From positions 1-5,221 of the forward strand of contig DVMZ01000036.1 of assembly GCA_018714725.1 (NCBI GenBank): a stretch of DNA of 5,221 nt, written 5' to 3'. The notes under the pieces were generated by a model that was not told the DNA's origin, did not search any database, and saw only the letters and a program-made list of their open reading frames with translations. This DNA comes from Candidatus Scatosoma pullistercoris. GTDB lineage: Bacteria; Bacillota; Clostridia; Christensenellales; Borkfalkiaceae. The first letter of the stretch is position 1; the number at the start of each line of letters is the position of its first letter. Positions 1-5,140 of this stretch are shown piece after piece. Position numbers and translations under genes: made by a program.

Positions 1-67
1 CGGTTTTTTCCGCCTCCGGCGTACTTTCGGTTTTCAGTTCCGGAATCCGGACAATTTTTTCACGCAT
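1..67 (-). CDS. Possible 5' end of an unrecognised gene (partial)
   Basis: An open frame starts with ATG at 67-65 on the minus strand and stays open to the window edge for 22 codons (begins MREKIVRIPE, then a Glu/Thr/Pro/Lys-rich stretch). A GGGGAAC stretch about 10 nt upstream may be a weak Shine-Dalgarno, and a GATAAT hexamer further upstream could be a -10 box, but no convincing -35 goes with it. The frame begins downstream of the csp terminator, so it would be a separate transcription unit. Codon choice looks like the neighbouring genes. The visible part is too short to name; it could also be chance. Confidence 0.4.
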   Translation of the reverse strand, partial: MREKIVRIPELKTESTPEAEKT

Positions 68-177
68 AAAATTCTGTTCCCCGTATGCTATTATCGGAAA
101 TTTCCGCCGAAGTCATACCGCGTCCCGAAAAGAGCCGGGATTTCCGCGACTTTTGACCGATCGATTACAAAGCGAGC
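68..177. other. Intergenic spacer, no supported gene
   Basis: This stretch separates the csp terminator from the possible gene at the left edge. It holds a small 5-bp hairpin (TCCCG at 123-127 with CGGGA at 136-140) and possible weak promoter elements for the edge gene. I see no RNA gene or supported coding region. Confidence 0.4.
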
Positions 178-214
178 AAAAAAAGACCGCACCGTCCGAC
201 CGGGCAAGTGCGGT
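178..214 (-). terminator. Rho-independent terminator of the cold-shock gene
   Basis: Read on the minus strand, a 7-bp stem (ACCGCAC / GTGCGGT, plus-strand 208-214 and 186-192) with an inner GC-rich loop is followed by one C and then seven T residues (178-184). It lies about 85 nt past the csp stop codon, the right orientation and distance to end that transcript. Confidence 0.8.
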
Positions 215-238
215 TGAAAAATTTCTTTTCTGATTCGC

Positions 239-285
239 AAGTGCTTTCCGTCCCAGACAAAAAAGCGTCTTACCCCAAAGCACTT
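239..285 (-). repeat. Two-tier hairpin in the csp 3' untranslated region
   Basis: AAGTGCTTT at 239-247 is perfectly complementary to AAAGCACTT at 277-285. Nested inside is a second stem, AGAC at 255-258 with GTCT at 267-270. It lies between the csp stop codon and the terminator, so the csp mRNA would carry it at its 3' end. It has no immediate T-run of its own in the minus direction, so it is not itself an obvious terminator. A role in 3'-end stability or as a 3'UTR-derived small RNA is only inference. Confidence 0.5.
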
Positions 286-298
286 CTGCATCCGGAAC

Positions 299-511
299 TT
301 ACAGCGCGCAGACGTTTACGGCGCGGAGCTTGTTGGGATTTTTGGGATCGGTTTCCGTTTCAAAAGAAACCTTCTGTCCCTCTTTCAGGCTCTTATAGCC
401 CTCCGCCTGAATCGCGGAATAATGCACGAACACGTCGTCTCCACCCTCGTCGTTGGCGATAAAGCCATAGCCTTTCTCTGCATTGAACCATTTGACCGTA
501 CCTTGACTCAT
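299..511 (-). CDS. csp: Cold-shock protein, CspA/CspB family
   Basis: The 70-residue product is a complete single cold-shock domain, a five-stranded OB-fold that binds single-stranded RNA and DNA in the cytoplasm and acts as an RNA chaperone. It opens MSQGTVKWFNAEKGYGFI, with the RNP1 motif KGYGFI at residues 13-18 and the RNP2 motif VFVHY at 27-31; the aromatic residues W8, F17, F28, H30 and Y31 expected for nucleic-acid stacking are present. Length is normal for the family (about 66-70). The start is set by a GGAGG at 524-520, 8 nt before the ATG. It is monocistronic: own promoter at 643-671, leader of about 125 nt, own terminator at 178-214. It diverges from uppP. Bacteria often carry several csp paralogues, and which one this is, or whether it is cold-induced, cannot be told from the protein; the long structured leader suggests post-transcriptional control. 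Confidence 0.96.
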   Translation of the reverse strand: MSQGTVKWFNAEKGYGFIANDEGGDDVFVHYSAIQAEGYKSLKEGQKVSFETETDPKNPNKLRAVNVCAL

Positions 512-636
512 TTCGGGTACCTCCGTTGAATAAATTAAAATTTTTTGTACCCCGAATAAGAACCAAAAACGAGCCGATCCCGTCCTTGCAAGAGCAATTC
601 AAAACCGTTGACGTTTGCAGTTGCTATTTTGAATAC
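512..636 (-). promoter_or_regulatory. Structured 5' leader of the csp mRNA
   Basis: From the predicted start near 636 to the ATG the leader is about 125 nt. Two paired elements can be read. At the 5' end, ATTCAAAA/TTTTGAAT (597-604 with 627-634) forms an A/U-rich 8-bp stem. Next to the start codon, TTCGGGTAC at 512-520 pairs with GTACCCCGAA at 547-556 (9 bp with one bulged base). The latter covers the whole spacer between Shine-Dalgarno and ATG plus the last G of GGAGG, and puts the rest of GGAGG in the loop. Long structured leaders are established for E. coli cspA, where they switch fold with temperature; the same role here is inference. Confidence 0.55.
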
Positions 637-642
637 AAGGAT

Positions 643-671
643 ATTATAACACATCTTCCCCCCGATTGCAA
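643..671 (-). promoter_or_regulatory. Sigma-70/SigA promoter of csp
   Basis: On the minus strand TTGCAA (666-671) is followed by a 17-bp spacer and a perfect TATAAT (643-648), preceded by TG one base away (extended -10). Upstream of the -35 is an A-tract (685-692) resembling an UP element. The transcript should start near 636. Confidence 0.85.
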
Positions 672-722
672 TACTTTCTATGCATTTTTTTTCGCATTTT
701 TTGGAAAATATCCCGAATTTTG

Positions 723-751
723 TGGACAGAACCCCTATTTCATGTTATAAT
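723..751 (+). promoter_or_regulatory. Sigma-70/SigA promoter of uppP
   Basis: TGGACA (723-728), a 17-bp spacer and a perfect TATAAT (746-751) with an upstream TGT give an extended -10 promoter. The predicted start is near 758. It diverges from the csp promoter; the two -35 boxes are about 51 bp apart, with an A/T-rich stretch between them. Confidence 0.85.
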
Positions 752-759
752 TTGACTGC

Positions 760-785
760 TGACGGCGGCTGTCTCGCCGCCGTCA
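760..785 (+). promoter_or_regulatory. GC-rich hairpin at the 5' end of the uppP transcript
   Basis: TGACGGCGGC (760-769) is perfectly complementary to GCCGCCGTCA (776-785), a 10-bp stem with a 6-nt loop, starting about two bases after the predicted transcription start. A 12-nt palindrome, TTTTCCGGAAAA (789-800), follows. The short TTTT after the first stem is a poor terminator tail, so a 5'-end stabilising structure fits better than an attenuator, but neither is shown. About 60 nt lie between hairpin and start codon. Confidence 0.5.
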
Positions 786-846
786 CGATTTTCCGGAAAA
801 CGGAAAAGTCCCCTAAAACCCTGAAAATTGATCGGGAGACTCATTC

Positions 847-1695
847 ATGGATATTGCGGAAATCCTTAAAATTATTCTTTTCGGCATCGTGGAAGGCATC
901 ACGGAATGGCTTCCGGTTTCCAGCACCGGGCATTTGATCCTCGCGGACGCATTCCTGCCCCTGCAACAGAGCGACGCCTTCAAGGAGATGTTCAACGTAG
1001 TCATTCAGCTCGGCGCCATCCTCGCCGTGGTCGTGCTGTTCTGGAATAAACTTTTCCCCTTTCAGCGGAAGGACAAAACGCAACCGGTCGTGCAAAAAAG
1101 CATCCTCCGGCTTTGGGGAAAAATCATCGTCGCCTGCATTCCGGCGGGCGTGGTGGGCATCCTGTTCGACGACTTTCTGGAAGAACACCTGCATACCCCG
1201 CTCGTCATCGCGGCCATGCTCATCCTGTACGGGATCGCATTCCTCGTCGTCGAAGACAAAAACAAAAACCGGGTGTTCCGGGTACAGACCACCGACGAAA
1301 TCGACTGGAAAACCGCGCTGATCATCGGCGCCTTTCAGGTGCTGTCCCTCATTCCCGGGACTTCCCGTTCGGGCGTGACCATTCTCGGCGCCATTCTCAT
1401 CGGCGTGGCCCGCCCCGCCGCCGCCGAATTCACCTTTTTCCTGTCCGTTCCCGTCATGTTCGGGGCGAGTTTCATCAAAATTCTGAAATTCATTCTGGAA
1501 AACGGCGGATTTTCGGGCGCGGAGGTATTCGCGCTCCTGCTCGGCTCTGCCGTTGCGTTCGCCGTCTCCCTGCTCGCCATCGGATTTCTGATGAGCTTCG
1601 TCAAAAAGCACAGTTTCAAACCTTTCGGCTGGTACCGGATCGCGCTCGGCGTCCTCGTCATCTGCATTCTGGTGCTGCCCAAAGTCCTTGCCTGA
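847..1695 (+). CDS. uppP: Undecaprenyl-diphosphate phosphatase UppP (BacA)
   Basis: This 282-residue polytopic inner-membrane protein removes a phosphate from undecaprenyl diphosphate, returning the C55 carrier to peptidoglycan and other envelope-polymer synthesis; extra copies are known to give bacitracin resistance. The N-terminal signature EGITEWLPVSSTGH (residues 16-29) supplies E16, E20, S26 and H29, matching the catalytic region of E. coli BacA. The second signature, PGTSRSG (170-176), supplies R174. Hydrophobic segments fill most of the rest (about 50-67, 91-107, 117-135, 155-170, 176-188, 195-214, 225-248, 262-282). Length is normal (about 265-280). The start is fixed by GGGAG at 834-838, 8 nt before ATG. 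It is transcribed alone from the promoter at 723-751, behind a leader of about 90 nt, and ends at the terminator at 1755-1800. I see no frameshift or missing key residue. Confidence 0.96.
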   Translation: MDIAEILKIILFGIVEGITEWLPVSSTGHLILADAFLPLQQSDAFKEMFNVVIQLGAILAVVVLFWNKLFPFQRKDKTQPVVQKSILRLWGKIIVACIPAGVVGILFDDFLEEHLHTPLVIAAMLILYGIAFLVVEDKNKNRVFRVQTTDEIDWKTALIIGAFQVLSLIPGTSRSGVTILGAILIGVARPAAAEFTFFLSVPVMFGASFIKILKFILENGGFSGAEVFALLLGSAVAFAVSLLAIGFLMSFVKKHSFKPFGWYRIALGVLVICILVLPKVLA

Positions 1696-1753
1696 TTCCG
1701 GCAGACTCTTCCCGAAGGAAAGAAAACGCCGTCCGATCCTCATCAACGACTGC

Positions 1754-1800
1754 AAAAAACAGCCGTCCGGTTTCGTTTATGAAACCGGACGGCTGTTTTT
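1754..1800. terminator. Bidirectional rho-independent terminator between uppP and the sulfatase operon
   Basis: A perfect inverted repeat with 20-nt arms (1755-1774 and 1781-1800) surrounds a 6-nt loop. The GC-rich core (CAGCCGTCCGG) is flanked by an A-run on the left (1754-1759) and a T-run on the right (1796-1800), so it ends transcription in both directions. It serves uppP from the left (59 nt past its stop) and the maturase from the right (about 110 nt past its stop). Confidence 0.93.
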
Positions 1801-1909
1801 GCCGATTGATTTGTTTCCGGGCCCGAAAAACTTTTTCCGTCAACGCAACCTTCCCTGTCCGCGAACCGTGAAAAAAGCACCTCCCGCCTCGTCATTTTTC
1901 TTTCTCTTT

Positions 1910-3061
1910 TCACATCGACCGGCCTTCACGACACGCTCCCCCGCCCGACCGTCTCCGAAGTTCGGCCGCGACATATTCCAACTGAGGAACGGCCTGTTCA
2001 AAAAACTTCCGATAAGTTTCACAAAACCTGTTCAACCCGGGCTTTCCTTCCCGGAACGGTTCGCGTTCTCTCCTGCAACCGCCGCGGCAGAGCGCATACC
2101 AGGGGCATTGTTTGCAAGCCGGGTCCACCCAAAGGGATTCGGCCACAAATTTCCGGCACAATTCGGAATCGTACATCTCCTGAAAGGACTGTTCCGCAAC
2201 ATTGCCCATTTTATAACGATCCAGCACATAAAAATCGCAAGGATATACGCTGCCGTCTCCTTCCACGACAAAATAAGCCGAACATCTTCCGTTCATGGCA
2301 CAGCTTTCCGGGGGAAGATTCAACAGCATGCCGACATAATTATCGAGATTGCGTATGCTCAGAAACGTCCCCTTCCGGAAACAGGAGACATATTTTCTGA
2401 CGCTCGTCAGCAAAAATCTGAGATACGCCTGCGCGGAAAGCCGCGGCTCCGTTTCCCCGTTAAAATCCAATTCGTCCAGACAGGGAATAAATTGCAGGTA
2501 AAAAAATCCGTTTTGCAAAAAAAAGTTGAGCACCTGATTGGCGTTGCGCGCCACCGTATTGTCCACTACGCACAGAATGTTGAACGGCACCCCGTGCTTT
2601 TTCAGCAATCTTCCCGCCTCCATAACCGCCGGAAAAGTTCCCTTTCCCGCCGCGTCCATACGGTTTGCGTCGTGAATCTCCTTCGGCCCGTCCAGCGAAA
2701 GCCCTACCAGAAATTGATTTTCCGCAAAAAAAGCCGCCCATTCATCATCGAGCAACAGCCCGTTCGTCTGAACGGACCGCGAAACCCGGATTCCCGGCTT
2801 CTGATACTTCTTACAAAGCCGGACATGCCGCCGGAAATATTCCAGCCCCGCCAAAGTAGGCTCCCCGCCCTGAAAGGCAAAAGAAACGCTCTCCGTTGCC
2901 GTCCGGAAAGCGTTTTCCACCATTTTTTCCTGCAATTCCGGCGTCATCACTCCGTAATTCTTCACCGTGCGGTGTTCCGATACGTCGGCGTAAAAACAAT
3001 ACCTGCAACGCATGTTGCAAAGGCTGGACGCAGGTTTGATCAAAAGACTCACATGACGCAT
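1910..3061 (-). CDS. Anaerobic sulfatase-maturating enzyme (radical SAM/SPASM)
   Basis: This 383-residue cytoplasmic enzyme oxidises the active-site Cys (or Ser) of a sulfatase to C-alpha-formylglycine using S-adenosylmethionine, without oxygen. Residues 4-24 (VSLLIKPASSLCNMRCRYCFY) carry the radical SAM CxxxCxxC motif at C15, C19 and C22; GGEPTL (65-70) follows. The C-terminal SPASM part has C254, C260 and C275 (in GSVYPCDFYVLD), then C316xxC319x5C325x3C329 and C347, the ligand set for two auxiliary [4Fe-4S] clusters. D276 beside C275 matches the proposed catalytic base. From memory the spacing follows the Clostridium perfringens enzyme within one residue. I chose ATG 3061 because GGAGG sits 7 nt upstream and the conserved N-terminus starts there; in-frame starts at 3097 (ATG) and 3133 (TTG) would add 12 or 24 non-conserved residues. 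It lies 210 nt downstream of the sulfatase, its likely substrate, with no terminator between them. Its Arg/Gly-rich tail (369-383) is slightly longer than usual. Confidence 0.95.
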   Translation of the reverse strand: MRHVSLLIKPASSLCNMRCRYCFYADVSEHRTVKNYGVMTPELQEKMVENAFRTATESVSFAFQGGEPTLAGLEYFRRHVRLCKKYQKPGIRVSRSVQTNGLLLDDEWAAFFAENQFLVGLSLDGPKEIHDANRMDAAGKGTFPAVMEAGRLLKKHGVPFNILCVVDNTVARNANQVLNFFLQNGFFYLQFIPCLDELDFNGETEPRLSAQAYLRFLLTSVRKYVSCFRKGTFLSIRNLDNYVGMLLNLPPESCAMNGRCSAYFVVEGDGSVYPCDFYVLDRYKMGNVAEQSFQEMYDSELCRKFVAESLWVDPACKQCPWYALCRGGCRREREPFREGKPGLNRFCETYRKFFEQAVPQLEYVAAELRRRSGGGACREGRSM

Positions 3062-3271
3062 ACACTTTCCTCCGGCTCCGCAAATGCCGCCCGGCATACC
3101 CTTCCCCTTTCCTCCGGTCTTTGTCTTTTTCAACAGACGACATTCGTCTTCTGTCTATTCCGAAATCAGGGCAGCAGGTATGCGATCAACGCAATTCGGC
3201 CCCTCCTTTGAAAAAAGGCGAAGAAAGAGCGGAGCAATAGACGGACGGCCTCATTCCGGCAATTCCGCCGC
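3062..3271 (-). other. Sulfatase-maturase intergenic gap
   Basis: The gap is long for an operon. It holds no terminator with a T-run and no convincing -35/-10 pair in the minus direction, so read-through from the sulfatase is the simplest model. Visible in it are a small hairpin (AGACGA at 3135-3140 with TCGTCT at 3144-3149), an AAAGGAGGGG stretch without a useful start codon after it, and an 11-bp direct repeat CTTTCCTCCGG at 3065-3075 and 3107-3117. Each copy of that repeat contains a minus-strand GGAGG ahead of an ATG. Confidence 0.45.
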
Positions 3272-4735
3272 TTACTTTCCGTTCAGATGATAGCGTTCTT
3301 CATACGCCTTGCGGTCCCTGCCCGTCGCTTCCAGGCGTTCCGCATATTTTTCCAGCTGCGCGCGCGGGGCGTGTTCCGGCCCGCCCTCTCTGAGCACCGT
3401 CCACATCGGATCCACCTGATACGGGGATTTCTCCATATATTTATTCTGCCAGTTGTACACAATGCGCGCCCCTTTGTCCACGAGATCGGGACGTTCCGGC
3501 GCAAGATTCACCTGTTCGTGCGGGTCGTTTTTGACGTCGAAAAGCATTTCCTCGTCAAACATATGCCCGCCTCCGTAGACAGTGCGTATATATAAATACC
3601 GGTCAAATCTCGCCGAACGTTGCAGCACATGCGCGCACTGCGTGAGCACGACGCTGTCCGCACCCGTTTCCGTGCCGTTTTTCAGGGTTTCGCAATAGCT
3701 TTCTCCGTCATAGAGGGGCGATTTCCCGGTGCCGAGCAGATCGCAGACCGTGGGCAACAGATCCACATTGGTATGAAAACTTCGGCTGACAATACCGGAT
3801 TGCATACCCGGCCACCGGATGATCATCGGGATGCGGCAAGTCGGTTGATCCGCCGTCGCGTGTTCTCCGTAAATTCCCAGTTCTCCCATGTTTTCCCCGT
3901 GATCGCTCGTCACGATCACCGCCAGGTCGTCCGGAGCCGTCCCCTGCGCTTTCAGAATCTGCAGAATCTCCCCGATACACTCGTCCATATACCGGATCCC
4001 GCAATCGTACAGGTCGATGAAGTTTTTCACCTGCGCCAGATTTTCCAATTTTCCCGGATGTCTCGGATAGTTCGGATTTACACGGTCGTCCCACATCGCG
4101 ATTTCCCTTACGCTGTGCGGGCCGATATGATTTCGGTGATTGCGGAACACCTCTTCATCAATCCAGTCGTCGGAGAGCGGCTCGTCCGCAAATATATTTT
4201 CCCGTTCCGGCGGCATGCGATAGGGGGTATGCGCGTCCCACAAATTCACATGCAGCAGCCAGTTGTCCTCCCGCCCGTGATCGTTCAGCCACTTCCTGAC
4301 CACCGGCATCACCTCTTCCGCCGATTCCAGTCCCCCTTTGCCGACGTTGTAACATTCGTTGAATCCGGCATAAAACCACCAGGCAGAATGCCGCTCGGCA
4401 AACGTGCTGACCGAAGCGGTATGATACCCCGCTTTGCGGAACTGCAAAAAGAGATTGTTTCTCGAAAAAGCCGAATGGAAGCCCCGGCCGGCCCCTTCCA
4501 GGCGCATGTCTGCCGCCGTTCCGCCGTGTCCGACCACGCCGTTGATGATGCCGTATTGTCCGCTCACCAGAGACGCCCTGGAAGGAAGGCAGGGCGCGTT
4601 GGGACAATAATAATTGTCAAACCGCACCCCGGAACCGGCAATTTCGTCGATATTCGGCGAAGTTGCCCTTCCGTAACCGTAACACCCCAGATGATCCGCT
4701 CTTACGGTATCCAGATCAAAAAACAATATTTTCAT
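3272..4735 (-). CDS. Cys-type sulfatase, alkaline phosphatase superfamily
   Basis: This 487-residue protein should hydrolyse a sulfate ester (or sulfamate), most likely on a sugar. The N-terminus MKILFFDLDTVRADHLGCYGYG carries D9 (metal ligand of the DTxRADH subgroup). CLPSRASLVSGQYG (49-62) is the sulfatase signature, with C49 of C-x-P-S-R as the residue converted to formylglycine and R53 alongside. WDAHTPY (166-172) and TSDHGENMGE (276-285, with D278 and H279) are further metal/active-site motifs, followed by GEHA (290-293). There is no signal peptide, lipobox or membrane segment, so it probably acts in the cytoplasm. The ATG at 4735 follows a GAGGG about 7 nt upstream. It is the first gene of an operon with the maturase and has a strong promoter at 4950-4978. 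Which substrate it takes (glycosaminoglycan, mucin or algal sulfate) is not visible; neighbouring glycosidases or transporters may lie outside the window. Confidence 0.93.
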   Translation of the reverse strand: MKILFFDLDTVRADHLGCYGYGRATSPNIDEIAGSGVRFDNYYCPNAPCLPSRASLVSGQYGIINGVVGHGGTAADMRLEGAGRGFHSAFSRNNLFLQFRKAGYHTASVSTFAERHSAWWFYAGFNECYNVGKGGLESAEEVMPVVRKWLNDHGREDNWLLHVNLWDAHTPYRMPPERENIFADEPLSDDWIDEEVFRNHRNHIGPHSVREIAMWDDRVNPNYPRHPGKLENLAQVKNFIDLYDCGIRYMDECIGEILQILKAQGTAPDDLAVIVTSDHGENMGELGIYGEHATADQPTCRIPMIIRWPGMQSGIVSRSFHTNVDLLPTVCDLLGTGKSPLYDGESYCETLKNGTETGADSVVLTQCAHVLQRSARFDRYLYIRTVYGGGHMFDEEMLFDVKNDPHEQVNLAPERPDLVDKGARIVYNWQNKYMEKSPYQVDPMWTVLREGGPEHAPRAQLEKYAERLEATGRDRKAYEERYHLNGK

Positions 4736-4949
4736 ATCCGTCCCTCTCTCCTTTTCTCTCCGGCCTGCCGGCCGGACGCGTTTTCCTCACCCCGTATTCC
4801 GTACGGCAACGTTCCGGCCGCCCGCTCCTCTCCCGGCTGTACCCGACCGCCGTTTCCGGGCAGCATCGGTCCGATTCCGTTTTATTGAGTCCGTCCCCAA
4901 ATCATCAGGCACCAACCCTGCATTCTGAGTATGAAATCCGCCTTTATTC
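4736..4949 (-). promoter_or_regulatory. Long 5' leader of the sulfatase operon
   Basis: About 208 nt lie between the predicted transcription start (near 4943) and the sulfatase ATG. A GC-rich self-complementary block (CCGGCCTGCCGGCCGG, 4760-4775) sits just upstream of the Shine-Dalgarno region. A 13-codon open frame (4923-4882, peptide MQGWCLMIWGRTQ) begins about 20 nt from the predicted 5' end but lacks a well-spaced Shine-Dalgarno. I recognise no known riboswitch or other RNA family and no further gene. Confidence 0.4.
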
Positions 4950-4978
4950 AGTATAGCACAGCAACGGTCTCCCGTCAA
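4950..4978 (-). promoter_or_regulatory. Sigma-70/SigA promoter of the sulfatase operon
   Basis: On the minus strand TTGACG (4973-4978), a 17-bp spacer and TATACT (4950-4955) give ten of twelve consensus positions. Immediately upstream, at 4987-4999, GAAAAAATTTTTC could serve as an UP element. The transcript should start near 4943. I see no obvious operator palindrome over the core promoter. Confidence 0.82.
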
Positions 4979-5047
4979 TATGCTCTGAAAAAATTTTTCT
5001 GTCTTTTTGTATGATTACAATAGATATGAGACAAAGATGATAAAAAA

Positions 5048-5121
5048 AGAGTAACAAGCCAAGAAGTTTGTGATATAGTTTAATCACCACAAAAAAACCA
5101 AACAAACGAGGCTGTTACTCT
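5048..5121. repeat. Inverted repeat A/A' ahead of the transposase start
   Basis: AGAGTAACAAGCC (5048-5060) pairs with GGCTGTTACTCT (5110-5121): 12 bp with one bulged A at 5057. The right arm overlaps the end of the GAGG Shine-Dalgarno (5108-5111) and stops one base before the ATG. Confidence 0.7.
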
Positions 5122-5140
5122 ATGAATACTATATCACAAA
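5067..5140. repeat. Inverted repeat B/B' spanning the transposase start
   Basis: TTTGTGATATAGT (5067-5079) is a perfect 13-bp match to ACTATATCACAAA (5128-5140). The left arm lies inside the A/A' loop and the right arm lies within codons 3-7 of the transposase, so the two repeats interleave rather than nest. Confidence 0.75.

Noticed and set aside
91..291. A 66-codon minus-strand frame just after csp
   Set aside because: It has no Shine-Dalgarno, and the csp terminator (stem plus T7) lies in the middle of it, so it would hardly be transcribed in full.
841..1755. A 304-codon open frame on the minus strand, opposite uppP
   Set aside because: It is highly charged (Glu/Asp/Gly/His) as expected for the complement of a membrane protein, has no ribosome binding site and overlaps the uppP start and terminator.
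1688..3211. A 507-codon open frame on the plus strand, opposite the maturase
   Set aside because: It lies antisense to a clear radical SAM/SPASM enzyme, is rich in Arg/Pro/His/Ser with no recognisable domain, has no suitable Shine-Dalgarno, and runs through the bidirectional terminator. It is a by-product of the codon usage on the other strand.
3203..3216. CCTTT-GAAA-AAAGG hairpin between sulfatase and maturase as a possible terminator
   Set aside because: The stem is only 5 bp and A/T-rich with no T-run after it in the minus direction, so it is unlikely to stop transcription.
3620..4888. A 422-codon open frame on the plus strand, opposite the sulfatase
   Set aside because: It is antisense to a sulfatase with all motifs intact, and its composition is that of a reverse-strand shadow with no domain.
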